DNA of 64,000 nucleotides. Origin: Spongilla lacustris (taxonomy: Eukaryota > Porifera > Demospongiae > Spongillida > Spongillidae). The DNA lies in the NCBI GenBank assembly GCA_949361645.1, contig OX442429.1, forward strand, positions 7,621,873 through 7,685,872. Direction: 5' to 3'. Every line of letters starts with the position of its first letter. The first letter of the stretch is position 1. The position numbers and the translations under genes were made by a program. A model generated the notes under the pieces. That model made no database searches. It saw nothing but the letters and a program-made list of their open reading frames with translations, and was not told where the DNA came from. Of this stretch, positions 1-11,565 are shown one piece after another.

Positions 1-57
1 CTTAGTAAACATCTTGCATGGCCGGAGACAAGTTTTGAGATTTGGGGGGGCTTAGTT

Positions 58-240
58 CAGGAGCGGATCCAGAATTTGCGGGTGAGGCGGGGCCCGCCTA
101 CTCTCAGCTAGGGGGTATGGGGGAGCGCTGTAAGCTCCCCCATCGGGGTCTGGGGCTCCGCCCCAGCTGCTTTGCAACTTTCGCACTTTTCAAGTCTCAA
201 AACAATTGCGTAGAAACATGCTAAAAACGTAAATGCGAGA
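58..240. mobile_element. Left end of a hAT-type MITE (truncated)
   Basis: The segment opens with CAGGAGCGGATCCAGAA, close to the CAGGGGCGGATCCAG-type inverted terminus common in non-autonomous hAT elements, and runs into a GC-rich stretch containing the self-complementary GGGGCTCCGCCCC. The matching right terminus was not found downstream, so only one end is supported. Related GC cores occur near 33.65 and 36.67 kb. Confidence 0.4.
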
Positions 241-1815
241 AAAAAATAATTACTTGCTCCAGACCTACTTTCATTATAGAACGGCATGACGATCGATATA
301 CGGTATCCATACTTAAATATTCCGATCGATATATAGATCAGAATATTGAACTACATAGTGTGGGCTGGGACATTTACAATCCACCTGTACCTACCGCCAT
401 TGGAAAAATTATTTGGCCAAGTAGCTCCACTGTACTGCTTAGTGCTCAGCTGATATCCATAGGGAGAAAAGCATTCCGCTCGTGCCACAATTAATGATTC
501 TAATTGCATCAATCACGTTAACGTCGATTATAATAAGATTGCTAAGCGGTTATATGAACTTCAGAAGGGATTGGAAATTGGTGATGGTAAATACAATAAC
601 GAGGGAATGATGGTGGTGAACAGAATGACAAGGAGACAGGTGGTAGTGATCGGATGGAGAAATGAATGTTGTACACGAGATTATGTTTTTGTGCCATGCA
701 GATCTAGAGCACAGACATATTCAAACTATAAAAAGCACAACACAGTTTAATTGCCACGCATTACTCCTTGTGTGGATTTCTGTTGTTGGAGTGGTCGTGT
801 TTCTGATAAGGTTCTAACACAGGACTCAAGACTGAATTAGAACTGGGGGACACAGTTCTTGCTGACCGTGACATCACTATTACTGAAGATGTCATTTTGA
901 AATGGAGCAAATTTAGAAATACCAGCTTTTACATGGGGGAAGAAGCAGCTATCCCAAGAAGAAGTTGAAAGGTCCACAAACAACTATCCTCATGTTGTAA
1001 GACTGGATCTAGTAAAACATGGTGATGATATTCATGGATTAACATGTCAGTTATTCAATGTGTTATAGTTCATTCCTAGCTTATTGTATAATACATGCAT
1101 TGCAATTTTTCCACGTTTGGCTTGTATACCTTGATAAGATTTAATTAATTGATTGACAACTATCTGCACAGACCATTCACCTTGCAGAATGCAATTTAGA
1201 CCAACACAACAACACAAAACCACTCATAAGGACAATCGTCGTCACATCCAATCATAAGTCCCTCTTCCACATTGCAGTACATGCAGCTCGGACGATTGCT
1301 GTGTAGAGATACAGCTGGGCTATGCTTGTAGCGTCACAGGAGTTTGGACATAAGATATCAGGAGTATCACCTTCATGTAGAAAAGGTCTGGCTTGGGCTG
1401 TATTTCTTCCCACACCATGCCATAAGTAGTCCAGCATATACAAATTTCAAAACGGTCTGTCACAAATAGCCAATCTATGGCCAGCTGAATATAGATTTGA
1501 TTTCATGAGTTAGTACACATGTAGGCTCGCCTAGCCATGCGGGTACAGTAAGGCTGCCACTAAGTACATCTCCAGCTTTCTTGGTTGCTACCTAAGTGCT
1601 GTGAGCGTTGTCTGCTTGGGTTCACGAGAGCCTTCAGTATCACACACTGACTCATGTTTCTTAGATCCACATGCATGTGAACAGTGCGAATTGTGAAATA
1701 AGCCTAGTTGTACGCATCCCACTGGCACTGCAAAAGATATGGCCAAATTCAATAGGTGGCCAATAAGACATATCCTTAATTCACAAAGTTGACTCAATGA
1801 TCGATCGGAGTTATA
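241..1815. other. No gene recognised
   Basis: AT-rich DNA with only short open frames that lack motif, splice context or sequence relatives elsewhere in the window. I see nothing I can name here. Confidence 0.5.
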
Positions 1816-1816
1816 A

Positions 1817-1831
1817 TGTATGTATGTGTGT

Positions 1832-1883
<52 letters not shown>

Positions 1884-1900
1884 ATGTATGTACATATGTA
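1817..1900. repeat. Microsatellite (TG)n followed by (TATG)n
   Basis: An almost pure TG run with a few interruptions passes into TATG repeats. The Cys/Val/Tyr-rich and His/Thr-rich open frames across it come only from the repeat. Confidence 0.9.
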
Positions 1901-2294
1901 CAGTATTTATGCACAGTACATGTGTGTGTTGTGTGTAGTGGATGTGTGTGTGTTGTGTGTAGTGGATGGACAGATGCAGTGTAATACACCCCTTTTGTAT
2001 GAAATGGACTAACTGGTTAACATCAGGTACTTCATTTTCAAATTTATCTACTATAAACCATGTAGATACTGCTCTGCAAACACACATAACATTAAGGCAA
2101 TTATTTGTCAGTCCATATAACACTTGGTTCCATATGCTTCATCTCTTCTCAGCATAAAAATAAACCTTATACCTGCAATAGAAAATTGGGAGGGGGGGGG
2201 GGGGGGGCAGCAATGCACAGTACAGACGCCTAGATTGAATAGGCTCCCAAAGCCAACCACTTTATACCAAGCTACACGTGGTCCATACGCACCT

Positions 2295-2445
2295 AACACC
2301 ACTCAACAGCTATGCACATGGTAGCATTACATATGCCCCTCCAACACCACTCAACAGCTATGCACATGGTAGCATTACATATACCCCTCCAACACCACTC
2401 AACAGCTATGCACATGGTAGCATTACATATGCCCCTCCAACACCA
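2295..2445. repeat. 48-bp minisatellite, about 3 copies
   Basis: The unit contains CAACAGCTATGCACATGG and CATTACATATRCCCCTCC and recurs at a 48-bp period with almost no divergence. Confidence 0.85.
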
Positions 2446-2649
2446 ATATTGCATCACTTGCACCCCAGTAACATATCATTGGCTCGATACACTTTGCTAT
2501 ATTCATATATATTTTTTCTGTCTAATTTGTGCCTCAAACGACAGAAAAGTGTATATCCCCAAATTCAGCCATGAAGTGGACTTAATTTACAGACCTTGTT
2601 CCAGATACTATTGGATTCAATTGGAAATTAAGTATTTCCATTTACAGCT

Positions 2650-3190
2650 AACCTGCTGACCGAGGTTTGTCCCAATTGTCTATAGACTGGAAAACTGCTG
2701 TCACATGACACTTCAAATTCGGACTGAAGATGGTGCTCGCCTTGATGTCAGTGCACAAGGTTTTTGGGGTGATCATCACCATCGGGCATTTTTTGATGTT
2801 CATGTCTTCCACCCAAATGCTTCCTCTACCAAAAAATGCAGTTACCATCAGCATATCGCTACATGAACGCCAAATGCAGAGGTCTTATGACCAACGTGTA
2901 CGGGAAGTAGAACATGGCTCCTTCACTCCATTAGTTTTTTTTCCACATCAGGAGGAATGGGAAAATGTGCTTCTGTAACATACAAGAGAATTGCTTCCCT
3001 TCGGTCTACCAAGCAAGAGCAACAGTATGCTGCAACTATTGCCTGGATAAGATGCTGTCTTAGTTTCTCTCTCCTGCGCTCTTCCATCATGTGCTTGAGA
3101 GGTGCACGATCATCACAGGAGCGAGCATTCAGCTTCAGTGCAATAGATTTAGCTGTTGCAGAAGCCAATGTTCCGTCAGTATCTGTTTAA
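2650..3190 (+). pseudogene. C-terminal fragment of a decayed RT-type retroelement ORF
   Basis: Three frames carry consecutive pieces of one protein. A DGARLDVSAQGFWGD...FFDVHVFHPN segment starts near 2729, RSYDQRVREVEHGSFTPLVF is in the next frame, and from 2957 a GMGKCASV...YKRIASL...CLRGARSS tail runs to a stop at 3190. This order matches what I know of the region after the RT in a widespread invertebrate retroelement family. The D...FFDV spacing resembles a PD-(D/E)XK restriction-like endonuclease. At least two frameshifts (near 2850 and 2940) break it. No RT core lies upstream, so this is a truncated, dead copy. It may belong to the same family as the RT relic near 39 kb. Family naming is from memory and tentative. 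Confidence 0.6.
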
Positions 3191-3538
3191 TGCATTTACT
3201 GCATTCTTTGTATATTTTCTGTTAATATAATTACAATTTTTTTTTTCCATATAGGGCGTGCCAATATAATTACAAGGAAAGTACCACCACTGACATCTTG
3301 CATCATGGCGTAGGAAGGGAGGGGCCCGAAAAGATATTACCAATTTTCACCATACATGGAATTATTAGGTGATAATTGTACCCCTATATGGCGGTAATTG
3401 TAGTGAATATGTTTTCAGCCCCCCCTTTCCTACGCCAGTATTAATAAATAAAAAAAAAAATAAATAATTGAGTGTAATAAATAATTTTGGTACTAACCAT
3501 TTAAGCATGGGTCCTCAATGTTGTGGGTTCATGGTAGC
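3191..3538. other. Intergenic, no gene seen
   Basis: AT-rich sequence beyond the putative poly(A) signal of ankyrin gene A. It contains near-mirror GGCGTAGGAAAGG and CCTTTCCTACGCC motifs about 125 bp apart (3309-3435) that could be short inverted termini of a small element. Confidence 0.35.
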
Positions 3539-3544
3539 TTTATT
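3539..3544 (-). terminator. Poly(A) signal AATAAA, ankyrin gene A
   Basis: AATAAA on the minus strand about 225 nt past the stop of the terminal exon. The same GCAATAAAGCTACCATGAAC context occurs past the terminal exon of gene C, which supports it as a real 3' end. Confidence 0.5.
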
Positions 3545-3769
3545 GCTCTTGCACACCCACAAATTAGACCAATTGATATGAGGGCTGGAAGGGAAGTGAA
3601 GGTGTTCTTTGTTGAAGTACAAGATTGCTGAGTTGTTGATGTGGAGAGATGCAGGGGAGTGGATGTACATGTGCTTTAAGTGGACATGAGGGGTCTCCAT
3701 TTTACAGTTACACGTAGCTATATCAAATGGAATTGATCACTGCAAAAAATGGGAACACATAAAAATCTA

Positions 3770-3892
3770 TTACATCAGTAAAATAATTGTCTGAAATGCA
3801 GCATCCACATCAATGCCAGGGGAAGAGAGGAGATGTTCCATACAAGTAGTATGACCATTCAGTGCAGCACGGTGTGATGGAGTATAACCCCA
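3770..3892 (-). CDS. Gene A terminal ANK exon with stop
   Basis: Starts after the acceptor CATCCCAG with WGYTPSHRAALNGHTTCM. Instead of the usual NIK ending and GT donor it reads DVDAAFQTIILLM and then TAA. Genes C, D and E have exons ending the same way. Confidence 0.55.
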   Translation of the reverse strand, partial: WGYTPSHRAALNGHTTCMEHLLSSPGIDVDAAFQTIILLM

Positions 3893-6800
3893 CTGGGATG
3901 GGTACAATAGTACAGTCAACATGGTAGGTACAATGAATATAGTATCAAATTGAAATACATACATACATATGTGTAAAGATGTATGTTTATATTTAGAAAG
4001 GGGAGGAGGAGAAGGAGGTTATAGTGAGCGTTATTTATTGTATGACGAAAGTTTATGCATTCCGACAAGCCTTGCGAACAGTACCGTTAAGAGCCAAGAT
4101 AAAACACATTGATTTTTCACGCACATGGTAAATATCGTGGTAGAGATATATCTCTGATCGTGAGCGTTATTCATTTCCTGCAGGTCACCTTCGAGTTAAT
4201 CTACTGTACGAGTGGCTAGTCCCACCAGGCCCCATCTTTACAGACATGGCGCTCCTAGATACACTCGGGTTAGAAAAAGCTAGTGAAACAAGATATGAAA
4301 AAAATAAATCAGTCTGTGTTGTAGGATTTGTAGACACAAATTACATCCAAAATTTTAGATTTGCTAAAAAATAATAATAGGCGTCTAGTGTCTTCAAATC
4401 CTACATCACCAATTTCATTTTATTTACATCTTGTATGAATACGAGTATAGTTGCTTTGCCTCCCATAGAGAGTTTTGAGTCAATGTGCAGGAATTTGTGT
4501 GGCACCATGCAATCAGATGGCAGGCATGCTAGTTAGTACTTATAGTGGACATTTCTAACAGTATCATGGGATGGCTTTGTGCTTAATAGAACAAGCTTGG
4601 ATTTAGGTAACAAAATGGACAACTTTGACATATCCCCCTCAAGTATGCTGTTCTTAGCATTATCTAGATGTTATATTCACCTTATCCGTAATGTTCACAT
4701 CAATACCAGGAGTGGAAAGGAGATGTTCCACACAAGTAGTATGACCTTTCTCTGCAGCAAGATGTAATGGAGTATGGCCAACCTGGAGTGAGTACTATAA
4801 TTCAGGTGGGTACAATGTATACATGCATTTACATATATGGCCAATTGAAATATATGAAGCCTCTAGTGTAGACTAGACAAATATACATGTAAACATTTTA
4901 AATCATTAATAAAAGCGTAAAGGAAGAGGAGACTATAAATCTATATATCTCATCATGATGTCATCAACTCACCTCATTCTTAATGTTCACATCAATACCA
5001 GGAGTGGAAAGGAGATATTCCACATAAGTTGTATGACCTCTCTCTGCAGCATGGTGTAATGGAGTATCACCATTCTGGAGTGGGTACAATAGTTCAGCCA
5101 AATACATTAATTAACATGGCTCCTTGAAATATGTTCAAAGCCTCTAGGGTATACATATAACATGCATGTATATGTAAACCTTTATGAAATTATTGGAATC
5201 AATAATAAATGGGAGGAGGAAGAGGAGTCTAATTTATACATGATGTGATCAACTCACCCTATTCTTAATGTTCACATCAATACCAGGAGTGGAAAGGAGA
5301 TGTTTTACACAAGTAGTATGACCTCCCCTTGCAGCATGGTGTAATGGAGTATAACCCCACTGGGATGGGTACAATAGTTCAGCCAACATGGTGGGAACAA
5401 TGTACACATGTACGTGTAGTACATGGTCATCAACATGGCCTCTTCAAACCACTAGTGTGTACACACGTACCAATTTTATACACATCTAATAATATTAACA
5501 TGTACATCACAGCTGCTGGGATAGTTTTTTGGACCAACATTTAAAGCCAATGTCTTCATTCAAGGTGCAGGTAGCAAAATGTACAGCCTTGACATAGCCC
5601 TCAGGCATGGCCACTCCCCCTCCTCATGTTCTAATATGTTATCATCAGGAACAGGTCTGTGAAGGGAGCTAACATTTCTCAAACTGATATAACTTTTGAA
5701 CGGTTTTCGAATGGTTTTTCAGTACCTGTACAGGGGCCTGTAGTGCTCATGATGAATCTCTAGCATAACTCTGTCATATTGATCCTACATTCATATTTGC
5801 ATTAAATTTGACACCTAAAGGGTCACCATATAAGTGATGCCCCCTCCCCCCGCACCTCAGATTATTAGTGTCCAGACCGCCACTGTATAAAACTACGCTC
5901 ACTAAATAGACTATAGTGGGATCAGGTGTTTTGCTGATTGTATTCATTACACCAAATCCTACATAGAACCTAACTTAGGACAGTTATAAACACACTGTGG
6001 AGTCTAGTCCAATCTATTTAATAAGTACACTGGAATTTTAATTTGCCAAGTATTGGCCTTCCCACCTCATGCAAATTGGTATGTAAGGTTTCTATAGCAA
6101 CTCATATGGACCAACAATTCCAATCCTTACCAGTCAAATGGAACAACTACACGCTGTATTATTCACTGATATACAGCAACATTCAATGGACCAACCTACC
6201 CAATCCTTAATGTTCACATCAATACCACGAGTGGAAAGGAGATGATTCATACAAGTAGTATGACCTTCCATGGCAGCAAGGAGTAATGGAGTATGACCAT
6301 ACTGGAGTGGGTACAATAGTTCAGTGACATGGTCATCAACATGGCCAATGACTTCACTAAGATGTACACTTGTACATGTATGCAGTATGTATAAATTTAT
6401 TGAAAACCATATTATCTTTTTTATCAAAACATTCAATGCACCAGCTCACCTTATCCTTAATGGTCACATCAATACCAGGAGTGGAAAGGAGATGTTCCAC
6501 ACAAGTAGTATGACCTCCCTTTGCAGCATGATGTAATGGAGTATCACCATCCTGGAGTGGGTACAATAGTTCAGTCAACATGGTGGGTACAATGTACACA
6601 TGTACATGTAGTACATGGTCATCAACATGGCCTTTCATATGCGACATCACAAGGGTGTACAGAGCATGCATAAAGTGGATGGCTGATGGGGTTGAAGGGG
6701 TAGAGATACATTATATGTTTTCAAGGGACACACTGGTCTTTGTTTAGAAGCAGCTGCTCTATGGTCTTGTTTTTTACATCACCATCCATATACAGGATAG

Positions 6801-9545
6801 TGTTCAGTACCATACATATCATTATTAAATAGCAGACCAGCTCACCTTATCCTGAATGGTCACATCAATACCAGGAGTAGAAAGGAGATGTTCCACATAA
6901 GTAGTATGACCTCCCACTGCAGCATAATGTAATGGAGTATAACCATCCTGGAGTGGGTACAATAGTTTAGTCAACATTGGTGGGTAGTACATGACCCCTT
7001 CAAACATGAAGCCCTTAATTGACATGCCCATATGTGATATAAAAAGATGTACATGTAATCATTAATAAAGGGGAGGGGGAAGAGAAGGTTAACATGTACA
7101 TCACAGCTGCTGGATGTGTGATGAGCTTTGTCCTATTGGCCTCAGTTTATTATGGACAGCTGTGCAGACTATGTTATTCATACTCCCCTCCTCCTAGTCT
7201 AGCTGGGGCCCAAGGTTAAAGGCTGGGCCCTAGTGCCCAGACTTCTCAGTTTGCTCACAATATCATACCAGATGCCAGCAAGGCTGTGAGGTAGACTTGT
7301 AGAGTTTACTAAGAGAAATCATGGATTTACTGCCATGTTTGAAACAGAGGGTGGGCAAAAATATAAGACTTTCCTCCATACTGTTAAATGGCATGCCATG
7401 CAGTTTTATTGGACCAGCCAGATCATAAACCAGGTGGTGGGTTTGTCAAATTAGGGGCAAACCAGTGGATGGGGAAGGAGTGGTGAATCCTGTATACCTT
7501 ACACCATGTAGTCTAGTCCGATCTATTTAATAAGCATGCAGAAATTTGAGTATTGGCTTCCCAATGGTTTCTATAGCAACTAATATGGACCAACAATTCA
7601 AACTTTTACCAGTCAAATGGAACAACTACACACTGTATTATTGATATACAGCAACATTCAATGGACCAACTCACATCATTCTTAATGTTCACATCAATAC
7701 CAGGAGTGGAAAGGAGATGTTCCACACAAGTAGTATGACCTTTCCTTGCAGCATGGTGTAATGGAGTATGACCACCCTGGAGTGGGTACAATAGTTCAGT
7801 CAACATGGTGGGTACAATGTACACATGTACATGTAGTACATGGTCATCAACATGGCCCCTTCAAACATGAAGCATCTAATTACATGCAACATAATATGTA
7901 AAAATATTTACCATACATGGGGCCATAGTTTGCAATCCCTAAAATTTGGGGGTGTAGGGCTACTAATTATATTCATGTCACTCACATGCGTAAAGGGATG
8001 TAATCAGCATGGGGACAAAACTAAAGGAAGCCACCTGCCCTGACACATATGCCCCACCCTACTCAGCTATAGAGGCTGGGGGGGAGTGGCCAGCCAAGCA
8101 GAGCACAAACACGGTGTGAAGCATGCACACCTGGACCACAACTGTATATTCACACCCATAGCCATTGAGACATCAGGGTTTTTTGGGTCAGACTGAGACT
8201 TTGAATTTCTGAAGGAGCTTGGTCATCATCACCTTAAACTGACATCAGGAGAATGCTGAGGAAATTCTGCTTCTGTTATGAGTTCTGTGGACCAGCATTC
8301 AGTGGAAGACTTTTTTTTCTGTAACTTTGTACATGTACATGTAGTTGAGTATTTTAACTTTGTGTAGATCAGTTCAAGTTACTAATACCATGTCTTTAAA
8401 AATAAAAGTAGCTAATTGCCTTTAGACATAACTCCCCTTACAAAAAATAAAATAAAATCCAGTCAAATGGAACAACTAATTACACACTGTATTATTCAAC
8501 AACATTCAATGGACCAACTCACCCTATCCTTAATGTTCACATCAATACCAGGAGTGGTAAGGAGATGTTCCACACAAGTAGTATGACCTTTCTTTGCAGC
8601 AAGGTGTAATGGAGTATCATGATCATACTGGAGTGGGTGCAATAGCTTAGTCAATATGGTGGGTACAATGTAGTCATCAATATGGCCACTCCGAACAAGA
8701 AGCCACTAATTGAAGTACACACATACATAGATGTGTGATATGTAAAAATATATAACAAACTTGATGTATGATGAATTTATTGTAATCTTTAATGAAGGGG
8801 AGGGGGAAGAAGAGGTTAGTTTTTTGGACCAACATTTATAGCTTCATTCAAAGCAAAATGTACAGCCTTGACATAGCCCTCAGGCATGGACACTCCCCCT
8901 CCCTCATGTTCTAGTACATTAGCATTTATATGCATATCTCTCAACCTTAACAGACTACATTGATATACTCTGCCTCGGATGTTAACTTTTAAACAGCAGT
9001 ACCACTGCAGAATGGAAAATTCTTTATGACGATATATAGATTTGATGCACCTAAAACGCTTACAGATGTTCTCCTACGTATGTGAATTCACAGCAAAAAA
9101 TAACGCATCAAATCAATTATTGATTTCGCAACAGATTTTAAATCAATTGTTAAATCAACGCATGATTTCACAGCAAAATCAAGTGCACTTGATTTGCGAT
9201 TGATTTTACTGTGAAATCAATTGTGAATCAATAATTGATTGACGCGTTTTTTTGCGCTTCGGAGCAGGTAAAAAAACACCAAACCCTACCGAACTGCAGA
9301 TACGAACAATTTCGAACCTTTCAGGAGGTGTTATATATGTAACGCGGAGTGCCCACAGCCAGTGACCAGAGATAATATTATAAAGATAATAATACTATCT
9401 CTGCAGTGACTATGGTCAGACCATAATATAATACATGTACAGCTTACCGGGTGAGTTGAGTTTATAGATACTCCACTTCTGATCAAGCTTGCCACCTCGC
9501 CAATGTCACCTCTCTGTGCCGCATTTCGAAGCTTCTTTTCTCCAA
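3770..9545 (-). CDS. Ankyrin-repeat gene A (multi-exon)
   Basis: Predicted exons, 5' to 3' on the minus strand: cap exon 9448-9545; ANK exons 8523-8627, 7675-7776, 6846-6947, 6450-6551, 6200-6301, 5258-5359, 4973-5074, 4681-4782; terminal exon 3770-3892. Every junction is phase 0, so joining them keeps one frame. The product would be a small protein of about ten ANK repeats of the form xGxTPLHxAAxxGHTTCVEHLLSTPGIDVNIKxx, presumably a protein-binding solenoid. I see no signal peptide, membrane segment or catalytic domain. The N-terminus is uncertain: the ATG used by gene B is out of frame here, so either an upstream exon is spliced in or the start is damaged. Exon borders come from repeat comparison, not transcripts. 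Confidence 0.6.
4127..4260. other. Conserved last-intron block with palindrome
   Basis: This block contains GTAGAGATATATCTCTGATCGTGAGC and TTTCCTGCAGGTCAYCTTCGAGTTA. A recognisable copy lies in the last intron of gene C (24895-25010) and an eroded one in gene B (19200-19345). Role unknown. Confidence 0.4.
4681..4782 (-). CDS. Gene A ANK exon
   Basis: 34 codons opening VGHTPLHLAAEKGHTTCV and ending NITDK. The donor is GTGAAT rather than GTGAGT, as in the equivalent position of gene C (25440-25541). Confidence 0.7.
4973..5074 (-). CDS. Gene A ANK exon
   Basis: 34 codons opening NGDTPLHHAAERGHTTYV and ending NIKNE. Confidence 0.72.
5258..5359 (-). CDS. Gene A ANK exon
   Basis: 34 codons opening WGYTPLHHAARGGHTTCV. 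The acceptor is CATCCCAG, shared only with the gene A terminal exon. Confidence 0.72.
6200..6301 (-). CDS. Gene A ANK exon
   Basis: 34 codons opening YGHTPLLLAAMEGHTTCM, with STRGID where most copies have STPGID. The donor is GTAGGT. Confidence 0.7.
6450..6551 (-). CDS. Gene A ANK exon
   Basis: 34 codons opening DGDTPLHHAAKGGHTTCV, ending TIKDK. Together with 6846-6947 it forms a closely spaced exon pair of the kind repeated in gene E. Confidence 0.72.
6846..6947 (-). CDS. Gene A ANK exon
   Basis: 34 codons opening DGYTPLHYAAVGGHTTYV, ending TIQDK. The IQDK ending is otherwise seen only in the second member of the gene E exon pairs. Confidence 0.72.
7675..7776 (-). CDS. Gene A ANK exon
   Basis: 34 codons opening GGHTPLHHAARKGHTTCV, ending NIKND. 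Confidence 0.73.
8523..8627 (-). CDS. Gene A ANK exon, 35 codons
   Basis: Opens YDHDTPLHLAAKKGHTTC, with one extra codon near its 5' end and the variant LLTTPG. Confidence 0.7.
9090..9258. mobile_element. AT-rich fold-back element in gene A intron 1
   Basis: The outer arms GCAAAAAATAACGCATC...AATCAATTATTGATT and the reverse complement of the right side (GCAAAAAAACGCGTCAATC) pair imperfectly. An inner pair, TGATTTCACAGCAAAATCAA and its near complement, flanks the core AAGTGCACTT. Paralogous introns of genes B and C lack it. Confidence 0.5.
9448..9545 (-). CDS. Gene A N-terminal cap exon
   Basis: Reads KKLRNAAQRGDIGEVASL then IRSGVSINST, a degenerate first ankyrin repeat, up to the donor CCG|GTAAGC (phase 0). 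The high-coordinate limit is the CTTCAG that is conserved in genes B and C and could be an acceptor. Just 5' of it an in-frame TAG blocks any extension to the ATG. Confidence 0.5.
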
Positions 9546-9562
9546 CTGAAGTTTTGAAACCA

Positions 9563-9708
9563 TACTAGGGATCATATTCACTTTACGTACCAGTACGTAT
9601 ACAGTACAAAACACGTTAGGCCGCGAACAACTCCAAGTTCAATACCCCACGACACTGTATCAAAATAGGCCTACATCATACGCCAATTGCAAATATCGTA
9701 CCATCTCT
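9563..9708 (-). promoter_or_regulatory. Conserved 5' flank of ankyrin gene A
   Basis: Shares GGCGTATGATGTAGGCC, a TATTGAACTTGGAGTTG stretch and GTAAAGTGAATATGATCCC with the flanks of genes B and C, more weakly with D. Could be promoter or 5' UTR. Confidence 0.35.
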
Positions 9709-10906
9709 TTTCGACTGTTTAGCCATAGATAATTTAGGGATTGGAAACGGGGTCACGTGCACTCCAATTAACAGCTCCACTGGAAGATAGGTTATTGTAG
9801 TAGCTATTCGTCTGCAAAAATTAAAAATGAGTAGCAGTAGAAAATCTTAATGAAACCTTCAAACCCATTGGTCACGGTGGTCTGCTCTCATTGAACGCGT
9901 GGAAACTAAGCCCTACGCCCCGAAAAATTGAAATGGTTACGTACACCCATAGCAACGAACCTGACAACCGATGCCCTTTAGAACCAGCTGTGCACGGGGT
10001 ACATAAAACGTAATCAACACCTAAAAGCCAGACTAGCAGTGATAAACACCTTTGAACTATATTGTAAGCAAAAATCACGTGGCCTGGTGTTGCCAACTGT
10101 CGGCTCTGGTTCTTCAAACCTATCGACTTACGCACGGCGATCACCGACTACATGTGTTCAAAAAACGACAACGACGCTCGGTGACTGAAGTGGAACATGC
10201 CAAAGCTATCACGGTAAAGTTAGTTGTTTGTACTGTCGTATTTTGGTACAGGTTAGTGGCAACGCATTTTCTGAAGTAGATTCCTAGCCTTTGAAAATCC
10301 ACCATTTTGGTGTCTTTTTGGGGGTGGGGGAATTAGTATTTGCGCAATGAAGTTTGGTTTTAACAGAGCGTTTAAAATATAGCCTTACATTTCTTTTGAC
10401 TCCATGCTCGTATGTAAATAGATTGAGCTTGAACTGAATTAGTATTTATTCTTTACTCTCTTGGCTGGAGGGGGGATGGCAGCTACCAATTGTGGCTCAA
10501 TACTTAGTAAGTGTTCTTGCACAATGCGCATCAGGTTTTGCATGTGGTTGTGGATTGGAGCAAATGTAAAGCCAAGAATTTGGCATGAATTGACTTGGCC
10601 CCCTAAAAAGGGGGCTATTTCTCCTTTGGGGTTATCGGGCTGGATATGTGGTGTATCCTTTCCTCACCAGCCAGACAGATTCCTGATGATTTGAGCCACC
10701 TGAAACACCAGTGAGTTAGAATTGAGCCTTTGCTGTATGTTGTAACATACTGCCTTAGAAGCCTCAGTGTATTTCAAGGTATGGCAAGCCCAGCCTTAAT
10801 CGCCGGCAATACATGTACCTGAAGATGAGTAGGCAGCTGTAGTTTCCTGGTTAGTTCTGGTGACATGCATGAATGTCATTGGCAGAAGTGAGTGTATACA
10901 TGTATA

Positions 10907-11140
10907 TTATGTAACCTTGGTACAAGTCAATGACATTGCTTCCCCTGTAGCAAGTTGTACGATGGCTTTGTCAGGACTGGTAGAGATGGCCCTCTTCAGT
11001 AATCCCGCTGCTTGCTTTTTCTCAGGTGTAAGTGTTGGTACACACTCATGCTCTTCATAGCCACCATCCATAATATCCCTGCTGCAGTCTGTATACAGTG
11101 CTCCAGAACATCTGACAGCAACATTATCACACTTGATGAT
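10907..11140 (-). CDS. Exon of the zinc-motif gene relic
   Basis: Open frame beyond the minisatellite: TIIKCDNVAVRCSGALYT, then YEEHECVPTLTPEKKQAAGL, ending TCTKVT near a possible donor AAG|GTTACA. Composition looks coding rather than repeat-driven. Confidence 0.4.
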   Translation of the reverse strand: MIKCDNVAVRCSGALYTDCSRDIMDGGYEEHECVPTLTPEKKQAAGLLKRAISTSPDKAIVQLATGEAMSLTCTKVT

Positions 11141-11565
11141 AGTCTGACTAGGGGACCATCCTGGTGACCATCCTCTGAGCAGCAGATGACCATCCTCTGA
11201 GCAGCAGGGGACCATCCTCTGAGCAGCATGGGATCATCCTCTGAGCAGCATGGGACCACCCTCTGAGCAGCAGGGGACCATCCTCTGAGCAGCAGGGGAC
11301 CATCCTCTGAGCAGCAGGGGATCGTCCTCTGAGCAGCAGGGGATCATCCTCTGAGTAGCAGGGGACCATCCTCTGAGTAGCAGGGGACCGACCTCTGAGC
11401 AGCAGGGGACCATCTTCTGAGCAGCAGGGGACTATCCTCTGAGCAGCAGGGAACCATCCTCTGGGCAGCATGGGACCATCCTCTGGGCAGCATGGGACCA
11501 TCTCTGAGCAACATGGGACCATCTCAGAGCAGCAGAGGACTATCCGTCCTCTGAGCAGCATGGAC
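11140..11565. repeat. 22-bp minisatellite, about 19 copies
   Basis: Unit CCATCCTCTGAGCAGCAGGG(GA) repeats with small changes. The period is not divisible by 3, so all frames read the same 22-residue cycle, which explains the long Cys/Ser/Gly open frames here. Confidence 0.9.

Noticed and set aside
1588..2123. His/Thr-rich open frames
   Set aside because: Translations of the TG/TATG microsatellite.
11148..11561. 137-codon Cys/Ser-rich open frame
   Set aside because: Produced by a 22-bp tandem repeat that reads open in every frame. Only the flanking non-repetitive parts look coding.
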